The notes under the pieces: generated by a model
Told to the model about the DNA's origin: nothing
The model's database searches: none
Seen by the model: the letters and a program-made list of their open reading frames with translations, nothing else
Assembly (NCBI RefSeq): GCF_048544455.1
Contig: NC_133537.1
Span: 147,910,058-147,974,057, forward strand
Direction of reading: 5' to 3'
DNA: 64,000 bases
Source: Silene latifolia
Taxonomy: Eukaryota; Streptophyta; Magnoliopsida; Caryophyllales; Caryophyllaceae
Made by a program: the position numbers and the translations under genes
Shown: in pieces, positions 11,768 to 23,388 of the stretch
How positions within the stretch are numbered: position 1 is the first letter of the stretch
How the letters are laid out: each line of letters begins with the position of its first letter

Positions 11768-13018
11768 GAAGTGGTACAAGGTATGAAGCACCGAAGGAGC
11801 AAGTTGAGGATGAAGTTGTGAGAGCTAGTGAGAATGAAGTTGTGGTGCAAAGTCCCAAAGAAGGGGAATCATCAAAAGAAGAAAGTTCAAAGAAAAATGA
11901 AGATAAAGCCAAAGAAAAGGAGCCCATTGTGATTAGACTTCCTTTTCCAAGTCGTCAAGCCAAGCCTAAATTTGATGATCAACTTGGAAAGTTCATGGAA
12001 ATTGTGAAGAACTTAGAAGTCTCAATTCCTTTCACGGAATTAATCAATCACGTTCCGGCCTATGCAAAGTACATGAAAGATATCCTCACAAAGAAGAAGT
12101 CGATCCGGAAACTTGAGACTATCGCCTTCACTAAGGTGAGTAGTGCAATACTTCAAGGGAGTTCACCTCCAAAATTAAAGGATCCGGGAAGCTTCTCAAT
12201 ACCGTGTACCATTGGCGACACAACGATCAACAAAGCCTTATGTGATCTAGGGGCTAGTGTGAGTGTCATGCCATACTCGGTAAGTAAAAGGTTGGGAATG
12301 GGAGAGCTTAAATGTACCAATATCACTCTTCAAATGGCCGATAGATCGACGAAGACACCGCTAGGAATATGGGAAGATGTCCGTGCGGGTGGGAAGTTTT
12401 TCATCCCGGTGGACTTTGTCATTGTTGATATGGAGGAAGATTCCAACATTCCAATCATCTTAGGAAGACCTTTCCTACACACAGCGGGTGCGGTGATTGA
12501 TGTGAAGCATGGAGAGCTCACTCTAGAAGTGGGAGATGAAAGCATAACTTTTAATCTTGACAAGACCATGAGAGCTCCTCGTTTGCATGAGCCATGTTTC
12601 ATGATTGATCATTATAGCCTAGGAAAGATGAGAAGAAGAGATCGAACTCCAATGGAGGAAGAAAGTTGAAGATGCTCCATTCAAAGAGCAAGTGAATTGT
12701 GACAAGGAGAGCTTGCAAAGCTCATCAAAATCAACCAAGGAAGAAGATGATGGCCTCATTGGCCAAAAGAAGAATTTGGGAGAGTTGTCTCCATCCAAGC
12801 AAGAAATTTTCAATGATCAACTCAATGAAGTTTGTGGTCTTTGGGACGACGAATTTGAAGGGATCTTTAATCCCTACATTGGGCATGCCATCGATCATGA
12901 TCAACAACAAGAACCACGGTCTATTGAGGACCTCTACCATAACAACGAACAAGCTTTTAATTACTTCTTCGAGGTGTTGAGCAACATCAACAACACCTTG
13001 AACATGCCTCCTTGACAT
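11764..13018 (+). pseudogene. pro: Athila aspartic protease and C-terminal tail
   Basis: An acidic/lysine-rich linker leads into FPSRQAKPKFDDQLGKF and a protease core with ALCDLGASVSVMP (about 12236-12275) and IILGRPFLHTAGA (about 12455). The Athila active site has L in place of the usual T/S before G-A, as seen here. The frame ends at 12669. A one-base shift near there leads into a further acidic stretch ending at the stop around 13015, near a sequence reading NYFFEVLSNINNTLN. In a complete Athila the RT would follow; here there is none, so the pol deletion point must lie near 12700-13200. Confidence 0.88.
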
Positions 13019-13219
13019 CTCATCAAGAATGGGAGTTTGGTGGAGTCCTCCCTAAACCACCATTTGTAAATATTTCTAACTCCCTAACTTACATTTAATT
13101 TTTGCATTGCATTTTTGTCATTTTTGGATTTATTTTTACTTTGATCAAAATAATTGTCATGAAAAGAGAGAAGTGAGGGAGGGACTAATGATTTTAATTA
13201 ATGTGTAGTGATTTACCTT

Positions 13220-13237
13220 AGTGTGGGGATGGGAATT
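13220..13237 (+). other. purine-tract motif, first copy
   Basis: AGTGTGGGGATGGGAATT is repeated exactly at 15986-16003. It resembles a polypurine tract but is not next to an LTR. The functional PPT of the element is at 17511-17520. Confidence 0.45.
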
Positions 13238-13364
13238 GCCTAGGCTATTCATGCCTTAGTAGTGCCCCCACAATGAAGAACACAAGATTTGAAAGAAAAA
13301 AAGAATGAATGATAAGGGAATGCGTTGGTGCACGGATGGACCTGAATCCGTGTACACAAGGACC

Positions 13365-13648
13365 AATCCGAGCGGATTCCTGAGAATCCGCCCGTCTACG
13401 AGGAGGATCCGAGCGTCTGCGAGAAGACGCCCGTCTTGGCCGATTTAAAATCGTAAAATTCTTGACTGTTGAAGAATCCGAGCGGATTCCTGGAAAGACG
13501 CCCGTCTCACAGAATCCGTCCGTCTTGTGGACAATCCGCCCGTCTCTAGGCGGGATTTTTGAAAATTTGAAGCTGAAGAATCCGAGCGGATTGCGCCTAA
13601 TCCGCACGGATTGTCCCTGCGTCCTAACATTGTCGAGTTCTTTAAATA
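13365..13648 (+). promoter_or_regulatory. candidate internal promoter for Athila ORF1
   Basis: Three exact copies of AATCCGAGCGGATT start at 13365, 13475 and 13579. This is the reverse complement of the LTR array unit. Degenerate units (AATCCGCCCGTC, GACGCCCGTCT) lie between them. A TATA-like TTTAAATA follows at 13641-13648, about 30 bp beyond the array, with a C/A-rich untranslated leader to the ATG at 13950. I infer a separate promoter for ORF1; no transcript evidence is available here. Confidence 0.5.
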
Positions 13649-13949
13649 CCCACCCCACCTTCATTCATTCATTCATTCACTCATAAACACTACCCATACT
13701 ACCAAAACCCTCATCCTCCCCATCTCAAAAACAAAAAAACCCTCAACAAAACTCACCAAAATCAAATCAAACCATCTTTCAAATAACAAATCAATCACTC
13801 CATCTTCATTAATAATCAAAACCAAGACCAAAATCTTCACCTTTGAATTGATTTTTGTTCTCATAAAGGCAAAGCCTTTCACTTTCAAAATCGATTTGGG
13901 CATTCTACAAATTGAAGATTTTTGATCTTTTTCTTGGTTAGCTCATCAA

Positions 13950-15574
13950 ATGGCAAGAACAAAGGGAGCAACAAAAGCAAAGGCAAAGGCAACAAAGGCA
14001 CCAAAGACTACAACTCTCTCTCAAAGGCAAAAAGCTCTACAAATGAAGAAAGCTTTGGCAATGGTGGTATCAACACCAAACTTGGAAGTGCAACAACCTC
14101 AACAAATTTCTATGGAAGCATCACCCTCTACTCCGGTAATTAATCAACTCTTGCATTACCCGGAGGTAACATTCATTTCCGACTCCCATAGAAATACATT
14201 TGTCAAGTTTGCTATGAAACAAATTCAATCCACAAAATTCATATGCCAAGATGCCTTAAAGAAGTTGGGTATTCTTGAACAAACAAGAGTCTTTTTCAAT
14301 GCCATGGGTTTAAAGAAATTGTTTGAAATGGAGGAAGTAACATACCCCTCCCTTGTCTTGGAATTCTTAAGTTCCTTGAAAGTGACAAAAGTTGAGAATA
14401 GGGAAAATATTGAGTTTCGTCTAGCTAACACTAGTAGACGCATTTCCTTTCCGGAATTGGGTGCAATTTTGGGTCTTAGCGATGAACATAAATTCTATAA
14501 GCAATATGGGAAGTATGATCCCGAGCCTCTTTGGGAGGCAATCTCCGGGAAGAAATTTGAAGATTTTAAAGCTTGTCGTGCTCTTTTGGTCCATCATCCG
14601 GGCATAAGAATATGGCACAAAGTTGTGGGAAATACCATAATTGCTAGAAAAGACACCAATCATTTCACGGGACTCGATTTTATTCTCCTTGAATCAACTT
14701 TGAATATTGGAAGAATTCACACCAAGCCTTACAATTCTTTGAGGCTATTGGTTGATAGATGGCTCCATATAGATAGTGGGAAGAAGGGTCAAACCGTAAT
14801 TGTTAATGGCGGCCTTGTCACGGTCCTAGCCAAGCACTTTGATCCTAATTTCAATAAGGATAGCAAGTACAAGGCTAAGGATGGTGGCCATCTCATTGAT
14901 ATGTCCACCTTGATTAACAAGTTTAAGTGGGTTGTTCACAATTCCCTTGATACCAAGTATGGGTGGCTTACAAGTGAGGCTCGATCATTCACTTTACCCG
15001 CAAAAATTTTAGTCTTAGTGTCCTAGGACCAACTATTTACTTCCCTATCCGAAGAAGCCGAGTACATCATTCAACAACAAAAGGGTAATCATGAAACCCC
15101 CTCCTCTTCCATTGTTATACCACCTTACCCCTATGATTATGAAGAGTTCAAACCACAAGGAGTTGAAATTGGGAAAGACTATGTAACTCTTCTAATGCAA
15201 GCCATGCACAAGCAAGCTCATGAAGATCGGAGAATGCTTATTTGGCTCAATATCCTCCCCTCCTACATCTAGCTAGGCAAGGACTCCTTGATCCATCTTG
15301 TCCTTTGCCTAGTTGGGCGGATAGAGAAGCCTTGTTTCCGGGTGCATCTAGGGACGTGGTGGAAGACAATGAGGTTGTTGGAAACGATGAGGAGATTGAT
15401 GATAATATTGAGGAAGAAGCAAGTGGAGATGAAGAAAGAGATGGTGAAGATGGTGAAGAAAATGATGAGGAAGATGATGATGAAGAAAGCAAAGAAGAAA
15501 GTGCCAAGGAAAGTGGCAATGTGACCACTTCTCATGAGGGAAGTGGTGATGATAGTAGCATGATGGAAGACTAG
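13950..15574 (+). pseudogene. Athila ORF1 (env-position) protein
   Basis: The 358-residue open part starts with a Lys/Ala/Thr-rich basic region (MARTKGATKAKAKATK). It continues into a domain with YPSLVLEFLSSLKV, ISFPELGAILGL and NHFTGLDFILLEST, which matches the plant ATHILA ORF-1 family. A TAG at about 15024 and a shift near 15250 break the frame. In the following frame the protein goes on to QYPPLLHLARQGLL and an extremely acidic tail of about 60 Asp/Glu-rich residues ending at 15574. Total length would be about 540 residues. It occupies the envelope position, but I see no clear signal peptide or membrane span in this copy, so a membrane role is not supported by the sequence. Confidence 0.82.
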
Positions 15575-17510
15575 CCTTGGAGATTCCTACTCTCCCACGG
15601 TTTGTCTATATCTCTTTGTATTTTATTTTCATTTTGCTCATTGTTGGTTTAGTCCTAGCAACATCAAAGGACTCACACCTCGGTTCCTTTGAGGTGTTCT
15701 TTATTGTTCCCACTTTTGTAAAATCCAAAATGACAATCTAGTCTCATGCATAGCATTGCATGTGCATGAACTCCCCTATGCTTTGACATTAGCAATAGTG
15801 TCTTGCTTGGTTTGGGGAAGTTAATGCATACGCAACGGGAGGTAATTTAAATTATCCTCTCCGTCATAACAAAAACCATGCATCATGTAGTATAGCTTAG
15901 TGTAAAATTGCATTTAGCATAGAAATCATGCATCATTCTTTGCATAATTTCCATCATTTTGGCCATTGAGGACAATGCCCATATTAGTGTGGGGATGGGA
16001 ATTCTAACTCTTAACTTTTATTCAAAAACCATAAAAATTGAAAAATTTCAAAAATCATAAAAATTTGAAAAATTGAAAAAAAACCAAAAACAAGTTCATT
16101 TCCTTTGTATATATTGTCTTGTATATATTGTGTTTGTTTCATCCTTGTTCACTTTGATTGACTACGCCACATCCGAGACATGAGGATATTGAAGACCGCA
16201 TGGTATGATCTTTCCAATCTCCTTTTTCCTCTTTATGTTAATGACTATGTGGCTTTATTTTGATTGATGCGGTATAACAATGTGAACTTAGGACTTGCAT
16301 TTAGATTATATGTCATATTAGTTGGTAGAATCATATGCATTAGGATGTTTATATGGTAGTTGCATCATGGCATGTAGTTTGCATGTTAGAAAAATTTTGT
16401 GAAACCGTCTACTTGGGAAGCTTGACAAGTGTATATAGGCCCTAGTAGATGCTTTTTATTCTTAAGACTTTGCTTGTTAGAATGCTTGTAAAACACCCTA
16501 GGATGTGTCATGCTAGTATCCTTTGACCCATGGATTAAGGCCTAGTCAAGAGTACCTTGTGGTGTGATAACTCCTTGGCTACCGTTTATTCCAAGGTGAC
16601 CCTTGAAACCATGCATACTTCCATCATTCATCCATATTCTACCATATTTTGTCATCAAAGGGAATGGGCACAAAAAGAAATCAATTTGAGTTCAATGAAA
16701 TGAAAAGTGAAAGAAAGTTTGCAAAAATGCATCAAATGAAAAGAGGAGCAAAAATAGACTCCTAAAGCTTCAAATACAAGGCACCCTCGTTACTAATTGG
16801 GGTGACTTTGAAAATGTTCAAAAAAAGAAATGCAAAAAGTTGTCAAGTATTGAAATGCCAAAAATCAAAAGAAATGGCAAGAAAGTGTTCTCAAATGTCA
16901 AATGCCAATGAAAATTGGGGGGAAAACAAAAACAAAGCAAACTCCCAAAATGAAACTCGAATATCTATCGATCCCTTTATCCATCATATCCATTTTTGTG
17001 CATGGTAGAGAGGGGACGACCCTTCCTCTTGTCTAGGCAAGAGGGGGAATTCCGCGATCCTCCAGTGTTTCTAACACCATAGGGAGTCTACTCTTGACAA
17101 AAGCATTTAACGATTGAGGACAAAGGTACCCTAGCTTGACACCTTTTGGAGGTGATTTATTGGTATCCTTCTAGGCTTAGTAGTTTGAACAAATTGCATC
17201 TATGAAGGATTGTGTACCCTTGAATTGCTTCCCTTGTAGATAATTTCCGCCACTTGATGAGGGAGTGGCTATTCCTTTTGTAGATGCATCCATTATGTGT
17301 TTGTTTTGTGTGCTTAATGTTTGGATGTGTCGCCATTTTGGCAAGACCCACCTTGCCTTGCAATAAGGCATCCTACCTCATGGTTGTCTTGTTGTGAGTT
17401 GAAGGGGCGGAGTGAGGCCCGCTAATAGTCTCATATCGGCTATATTATTAGGTTAGTTTAAATAAAGGTCTAGTTTTAGTCACCTCTTTACTCGGGACGA
17501 GTAAAGGTTC
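15575..17510 (+). other. Athila 3' untranslated spacer
   Basis: About 1.9 kb without a convincing gene. It holds a second copy of the purine motif (15986-16003), an A-rich stretch at 16020-16090, and further A-rich non-coding sequence up to the PPT. Confidence 0.7.
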
Positions 17511-17520
17511 GGTTTGGGGA
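17511..17520 (+). other. Athila polypurine tract
   Basis: GTTTGGGGA followed by TATT lies immediately before the 3' LTR start at 17525. It is the expected plus-strand primer site. Confidence 0.75.
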
Positions 17521-17524
17521 TATT

Positions 17525-19429
17525 TGATGTGACCATTATTTGCGCACATTTAGTCCCCTAATTGAGCCTATTTTGCATACTATTATAACATTTTATGGCC
17601 ATTTTATCCGTCAAAACCTTCCTATTTGCTTTTCTATCGCATTTCATATGTTTTGTAGAAAAGGAGATAATAAGGCGGAAATTCCCGTCTTTCGTGCATA
17701 TTTGGAAGCTTTTTGGTGATATTGGATGGACTAGTATGAAGAGGAGGCAAGAATGATGACCAATGATGTAGGAATAAAGAGTTTATAGAAGACTCATAAG
17801 GGTTAAAAGCAAGGATGACGAGAAGGAAGCCATTTATGAAGAAATTGCTCGAAAACTGAACCAAGGGTTGCTCATTTGGCTCTGAAAGTATGCTAGATGG
17901 AACGGCATCGAAAAATCAAGTGATCTAGGCTTTTGAATCACTCCAATAGGAGTCCGGATGAGAAAATAACGTCCGTTTTACAATCCGAGGTCAAACAAAG
18001 AAGTCATGACAGGAATCCGCGCGTCCCGCGCTGAAGACGCTCGGATTGCCCTACAATCCGCTCGGATTGCTCTGAATCCGCTCGGATTCCCCCACTACAA
18101 TCCGAGCGTCCCTCCTTGGAATCCGCTCGGATTCCCCCTCAACAATCCGAGCGTCCGTCTCCCGAATCCGCTCGGATTCCACGCCCAAATCCGGCCGTCC
18201 CGACTCTAATCCGCTCGGATTCCTTTCCAGAGATTTTCGTGTTCTTCAAGCTCAAAGAAAGACGCCCTTCTCTCGGAGAATCCCGGAGTCTCCTTGCTCA
18301 ACTTAAAAAGTGTAATTACTAGTTTAGCCCTTAGTTAACCCTAATGCATCCCACCTAATTTCCACTATAAATACTCCATCTTTGTAATTAATCAAGCATG
18401 AACTTTTAGGGTAGAAAATCCTTCTTTAGATTAGATTAGGAGTAGATTAGAATAGATTACTCTTTAATCTTTCCACAAATTACACATTAATCTCTCTTTA
18501 ATTATTGTTCAAGCTTATTATTCAAGTTTATTATTGGGTAATTGAAGATTATTGGGTTATTATTGGGAGATTGACAACCTTCCATCAATCAATCAAGTTT
18601 CTTCTATTATTCTTGCTTTATTATTTGGATCATCTTAAGTTGGTATAATTCCTTTACTCTTTAATCTTTATTGTTCATTTCTTCATTCTATTATCATGTT
18701 TATACTTGTTGTGATGATTGACACCATTAATGACATGTTTCCCATGATAATGAGTGAGTAGTTACTTAGCTAGGATTAGTGGGTAATTGGGGGAAACAAA
18801 CATGGGATTGATTCATGCTTAATCTAATATGTTCACATGATTAAATTGCTTGCTTGTTGTGATGTCAACTTTATGCACATGTTGTGTTTGATGAAATGCC
18901 AAGCCTATGAATCCTTGCATTTACAACCATCTCTTATCTACTCAACTTGACTTGTAAGATATAAACCAACTCGAGTCTTGTTAGACCATGCATAGAATTT
19001 GATTAGGAGGAAAGTAAGTCGACTTGTAGGTGTTGTACAATCTAATCGATTCGGCTCCGGGACCCAACTCTTCCTAAGAACCGTAAGACATAACCCAACT
19101 CGGTTCCTCCACAACATTAATTGCTTGCAACCTTGTAAACATGTTTGTATGATCAACACCATGAATCCCCCATGACCCCATGATATCCTAGCACTTTTAA
19201 CCATTTGTTTACATCCTTCCTTTTATTGCTGGTTTTACCTTATTGCTTTTATTAGTCTAGAACACAACTACAAACCCCATCAATTGTGACACTAGCATAC
19301 ATTGAGATAGATGGACTTAGAACCCAAAGCACACCGTCCCATGGATCGACCTCGACTTACCGCTAACTAGTTGTTTGTTGAGTATTATAAATGTGTTTGA
19401 TTGGATGAGTGACGACATCAACCGGATCA
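17525..19429 (+). repeat. 3' LTR of the Athila element
   Basis: 1905 bp, about 99.5 % identical by eye to 8185-10087. It ends GGATCA and is followed by the TSD AATAC (19430-19434). Confidence 0.95.
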
Positions 19430-19434
19430 AATAC

Positions 19435-20410
19435 CTCCCTACGTAGCCAAAGAAATACTACAGGAAGGGGAAGGGGGACCTGTAATAGAGGACACTGAAC
19501 CCATCAATGTAGGAACCGAACTAGAACCCAAAGAACTTAAGATAGGGACTACCTTGAGCTCAACCGAAAGGGCCGATTTCATAGACCTCCTAAATGAATT
19601 CAAAGACGTTTTCGCTTGGTCCTACAAAGACATGCCAGGGATCGACAGGGATATTGTCGAACATAGGAATCCGATCAAGCCAGGTTTCAAACCTGTGAAA
19701 CAGAAGCTTCGACGAATGAGAACAGAATGGGCTCTAAAGATTAAGGAAGAAGTGGACAAGCAATTCAAAGCCGGGTTCATCAAAGTTTCCGAGTATTCTG
19801 ACTGGGTAGCTAACATAGTACCCGTGCCCAAAAAGGATGGGAGAATCCGTGTCTGTGTTGATTTTAGGGACTTGAACAAAGCGAGTCCAAAAGATGACTT
19901 CCCTCTACCTCACATTGACATATTGGTAGATAACACTGCAGACCACGCATTACTATCCTTCATGGATGGATATGCGGGTTATAACCAAATCAAGATGGCC
20001 ATGGAAGATATGCACAAGACCGCATTCGTCACCCAATGGGGAACATATTGCTATACGGTAATGCCGTTCGGATTGATCAACGCCGGAGCTACATACCAAC
20101 GCACCGCAACTACACTCCTACATGACATGATGCACAAAGAAGTTGAGGTATATGTAGATGACATGATCGTCAAATCCAAGGAAAGAGAGGGACATATTGC
20201 AAACCTTTGCAAGTTCTTCGCAAGGCTACGAAAGTACAACATGAGACTCAACCCCCAGAAATGCACATTTGGGGTAACATCTGGGAAACCCCTGGGATAT
20301 GTCGTTAGCCAACGCGGTATAGAAATAGATCCTTCAAAAATCAAAGCTCTGATTGAAATGCCACAACCTCAAACAGAAAAAGAAGTCGGAGGAGGATTCT
20401 GGGAAAAGTA
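19435..20410 (+). pseudogene. pol: reverse transcriptase of element A
   Basis: The frame continues that of the linker left of the Athila insertion. It contains FKDVFAWSYKDMPGI, the RT fingers motif VPKKDGRIRVCVDFRDLNKA, the palm segment DGYAGYNQI, MPFGLINAGATYQR, and the catalytic YVDDMIV box at about 20151-20171. The TFGVTSGKPLGYVVSQRGIE segment follows. A frameshift at about 20385-20400 ends this frame; RT connection and RNase H continue from about 20411 in another frame. The catalytic residues are intact. Confidence 0.93.
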
Positions 20411-21480
20411 CAATACATAAGTCGATTCATATCGAAACTTACGATGATTTGTGAGCCTATCTTCAAGAAACTCAAGAAAACAGACCACACCATGTGGGAT
20501 GATGATTGTCAAAAGGCGTTTGACCGAATTAAGGAGATATTGGCTAAACCACCAGTGCTCATGCCACCGCAACGAGATCAACCTCTTGGTTTATATCTCA
20601 CGAGAACGGAAACCGCCATGGGCGCCATGTTGGCTCAAAGCGTAGGAAGCGAAGAAAGAGCTATTTACTATCTAAGTAAGAAGTTCTTGGAATATGAGTG
20701 CAAATACTCACAACTCGAAAAGACATGCCTCGCTCTTGTGTGGGCAACGAAGAGGCTACGTCACTACATGCTTAGCTACTCCGTCAAGATATACTCCAAA
20801 ATGGATCCAGTCAAATACCTCTTCGAGAAACCCGTCCTCAACGGACGCCCGGCAAGATGGACTCGATGCTCTCGAGAATTCGACCTTAAATATGTGCCAC
20901 TGAAAGTTATAAAAGGTCGCGCCGTCGCCGAATTCTTCGCAGAAAATCCCATCAACGACGCACAAACCATAGATACTTGGTCATTTCCCGACGAGGATAT
21001 ACTTCAAACAGATGTAGACTCCTGGGACCTATACTTTGATGGAGCATCCAACTTAAGAGGATTCGGAATAGGAGTGTTGCTCATTTCTCCTGAAGGTGAG
21101 CATACACCGATTGCTGTCAAACTCGACTTCGAGGTGACAAACAACGCTGCAGAATACGAAGCTTGTCTCATTGGACTACAAGCGGCAGTAAGCTTAGGCA
21201 TTAAAAACCTTCGAGTACATGGGGACTCATCACTGATCATCAACCAAGTTACAGGATCCTGGAAAATCCGAAGCGAAAGCCTCGCACCATATCAGGCTAG
21301 GATAGACCAAGTCGCTCAATTCTTTGATCATGTAACATACCTACACCTACCTCGGGAGGAAAATCAATTTGCAGACGCTCTTGCGAAACTCGCATCCTTG
21401 ATAAATATGCCAGATCACATGATGGAAATGCCTTTGTGCATCGAACGACGGTCAGAGCCGGCTTATGTCCATCAAATCAC
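20411..21480 (+). pseudogene. pol: dual RNase H of element A
   Basis: The open frame 20444-21931 begins with the RT/RNase H connection. A first RNase H domain, probably degenerate (YLSKKFLEYECKYSQLEKTC and LRHYMLSY, about 20660-20790), is followed by a second, archaeal-type domain. The second has the catalytic set DGAS (about 21040), AAEYEA (about 21150), DSSLI (about 21228) and a final Asp in NQFADALA (about 21368). A second RNase H is the hallmark of the Tat clade. This section has no stop. Confidence 0.9.
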
Positions 21481-22754
21481 CGACGAAGAGGAAATCGCAC
21501 AGGAACCCTGGTTCCAAGCAATCCTGAATTTCAAGCTTAATGGTACCTATCCACCGGATATGGACAAAAGGGGACAACGTGCTATACGCCTATTAGCTTC
21601 CCAATACATTCTGATGCAAGGAGAATTATACAAAAGAACACCTCTCGGTGTAGTCCTACGATGCCTTGATCATTCACAGGCACGAAAGGTGATGGAAGAA
21701 GTCCACGACGGAGAATGCGGTCCTCACATGAGTGGGCCCATGATGGCAAAGAAAATCACACGTTTGGGGTATTATTGGACCACAATGGAATCCGATTGCA
21801 TCAAATACGTGAGACACTGCCACAATTGTCAAATCTTCGGGAATGTACAACATGTCCCTCCTTCGTTGCTATACACGATGACATCTCCTTGGCCATTCTC
21901 TGCATGGGGAATCGACATAATCGGAAAATAACCCGGTAGGAACAGGAGGTCACTGTTTCATTCTAGTGGCGATTGACTATTTCACCAAATGGGTAGAAGC
22001 GGCTTCCTACACTGGTCTTACGGCTAAAAATGTGGCAAAATTCATACAAAACAACATCATCTGTCGATATGGTTGCCCACATGAAATCATTAGCGATAAT
22101 GGGTCACACTTCCAAGCTGAAACCGAGCAATTGCTAGCCAAATACAAGATTAAGCATCATCACTCTTCGCCCTATAGACCACAGACTAACGGCGCGGTAG
22201 AAGCGGCAAATAAGAATGTTGTCACGATTCTCAAGAAAATGATCGACAACTACAGAGATTGGCCAAGCAAGATACCTTTCGCCTTATGGGGGTACCGTAC
22301 ATCTGTTAGAACGCCCACTGGGGCTACTCCTTTCTATTTGACCTACGGCATGGAAGTTGTACAACCAGTCGAGCTAGAGATACCATCCTTGCGTATTCTA
22401 CTAGAAAGTCAAATCCCGGAGGCCGATTGGAAGAATGATAGGTATGAAGAACTCATCCTCCTGGATGAACGTAGGCTACGCGCCTTACATAATGTCCAAA
22501 CATATCAAGCCCGTATCAAACGAGCTTTCAACAAAAGGGTTAGGCCAAGAAACATCAAAGAAGGAGACTTAGTACTCAAATCGGTTAGAGCTCTTTTACC
22601 TGTCGACCCAAGGGGAAAATTCAAACCTAATTGGGCCGGACCATTTCTAGTCAAATCCATACTCCCAGGGGGTGCGGTTAGAATCACAGACCTAGATGGG
22701 AATGAATTTTCAAACCCCACAAACCTCGACCAATTGAAACGGTACTATGCCTAG
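21481..22754 (+). pseudogene. pol: integrase of element A
   Basis: The HHCC zinc domain is at about 21700-21830 (HDGECG...H and CHNCQ). The D,D-35-E core has AIDYFTKW (about 21969), ISDNGSHF (about 22090) and NGAVEAANKN (about 22188). A C-terminal domain ends with KPNWAGPFLV and the stop at 22754. A one-base loss in an A/T run at about 21926-21930 puts a stop between the zinc domain and the core. Otherwise the catalytic residues are all present. Confidence 0.92.
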
Positions 22755-23388
22755 AATAGGACAAAAACGCGCCTCACGTAAACCCATGTGTCGCTCTTGT
22801 GGCACTAAATAAACGGCCCCTGGCTAAGCTGAAATAAGCTAAATGTCACTGTGCTCTTGCATTTTGACAAGTTTGTCATCCTCATATCATCAAATAAACT
22901 AAATTCGCACCTCCAGAGTAAGCAAAAGCTCATGCTTATTTTCTATGTTCATTACAAGCTCTTGCTTCGAACAATTATTCTTTTACATTTACTCGAACTA
23001 CGCGCAAGGGTTTGATTTCGCTTTTTAAAGTGAATACGTAGGCAATCCTTCATAGGATTCAACCCATTATATCTAAAAATGTAAATAGAAGGACATTTGC
23101 ATGGCATTTGAAATTCGACAAGAATAATAAGTGGAAAATCTCAACGGTTTCATAACCATTTAACCTTTTTATTTCATTCACTTTCTAATAATAATAGTAC
23201 GTTACATAATAAAAATAGAATAGGCTAGGATTCTAAAAATCCCTCCTTTTTATTACAACAACAATAATAATAATAATCAAATAATAAATAAAGACTCGGG
23301 CTATTCCTCCATCTTCCCCTTGCCCTTGTCATTCTTGTCATATTTCCCGTCACGACCTCGAGCTGGGCGCTCTTGCACCACTTCAGAC
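22755..23388. other. spacer between pol and aORF1 of element A
   Basis: No gene found. The A/T-rich sequence includes a short AAT microsatellite near 23258-23278. It lies between two convergent reading directions and probably holds 3' ends of both. Confidence 0.6.

Larger units (their letters stand above)
8185..19429 (+). mobile_element. Athila-type Ty3/gypsy element without RT, RNase H or integrase
   Basis: LTRs of 1903 and 1905 bp begin TGATGTGACC and end GGATCA, flanked by the TSD AATAC. Inside are a PBS, gag with zinc knuckle, an Athila-type protease and an ORF1 protein, but no RT, RNase H or integrase. The LTRs differ at only about ten sites in 1.9 kb by eye, so the insertion is recent. 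It must have been mobilised by enzymes from another Athila copy. It lies inside element A between protease and RT. Confidence 0.93.

Noticed and set aside
15247-15535. Minus-strand and alternative plus-strand ORFs over the acidic tail of ORF1
   Set aside because: They are shadows of a GA-rich coding stretch. Ser-rich or Lys/Met-rich low-complexity products give no signature.
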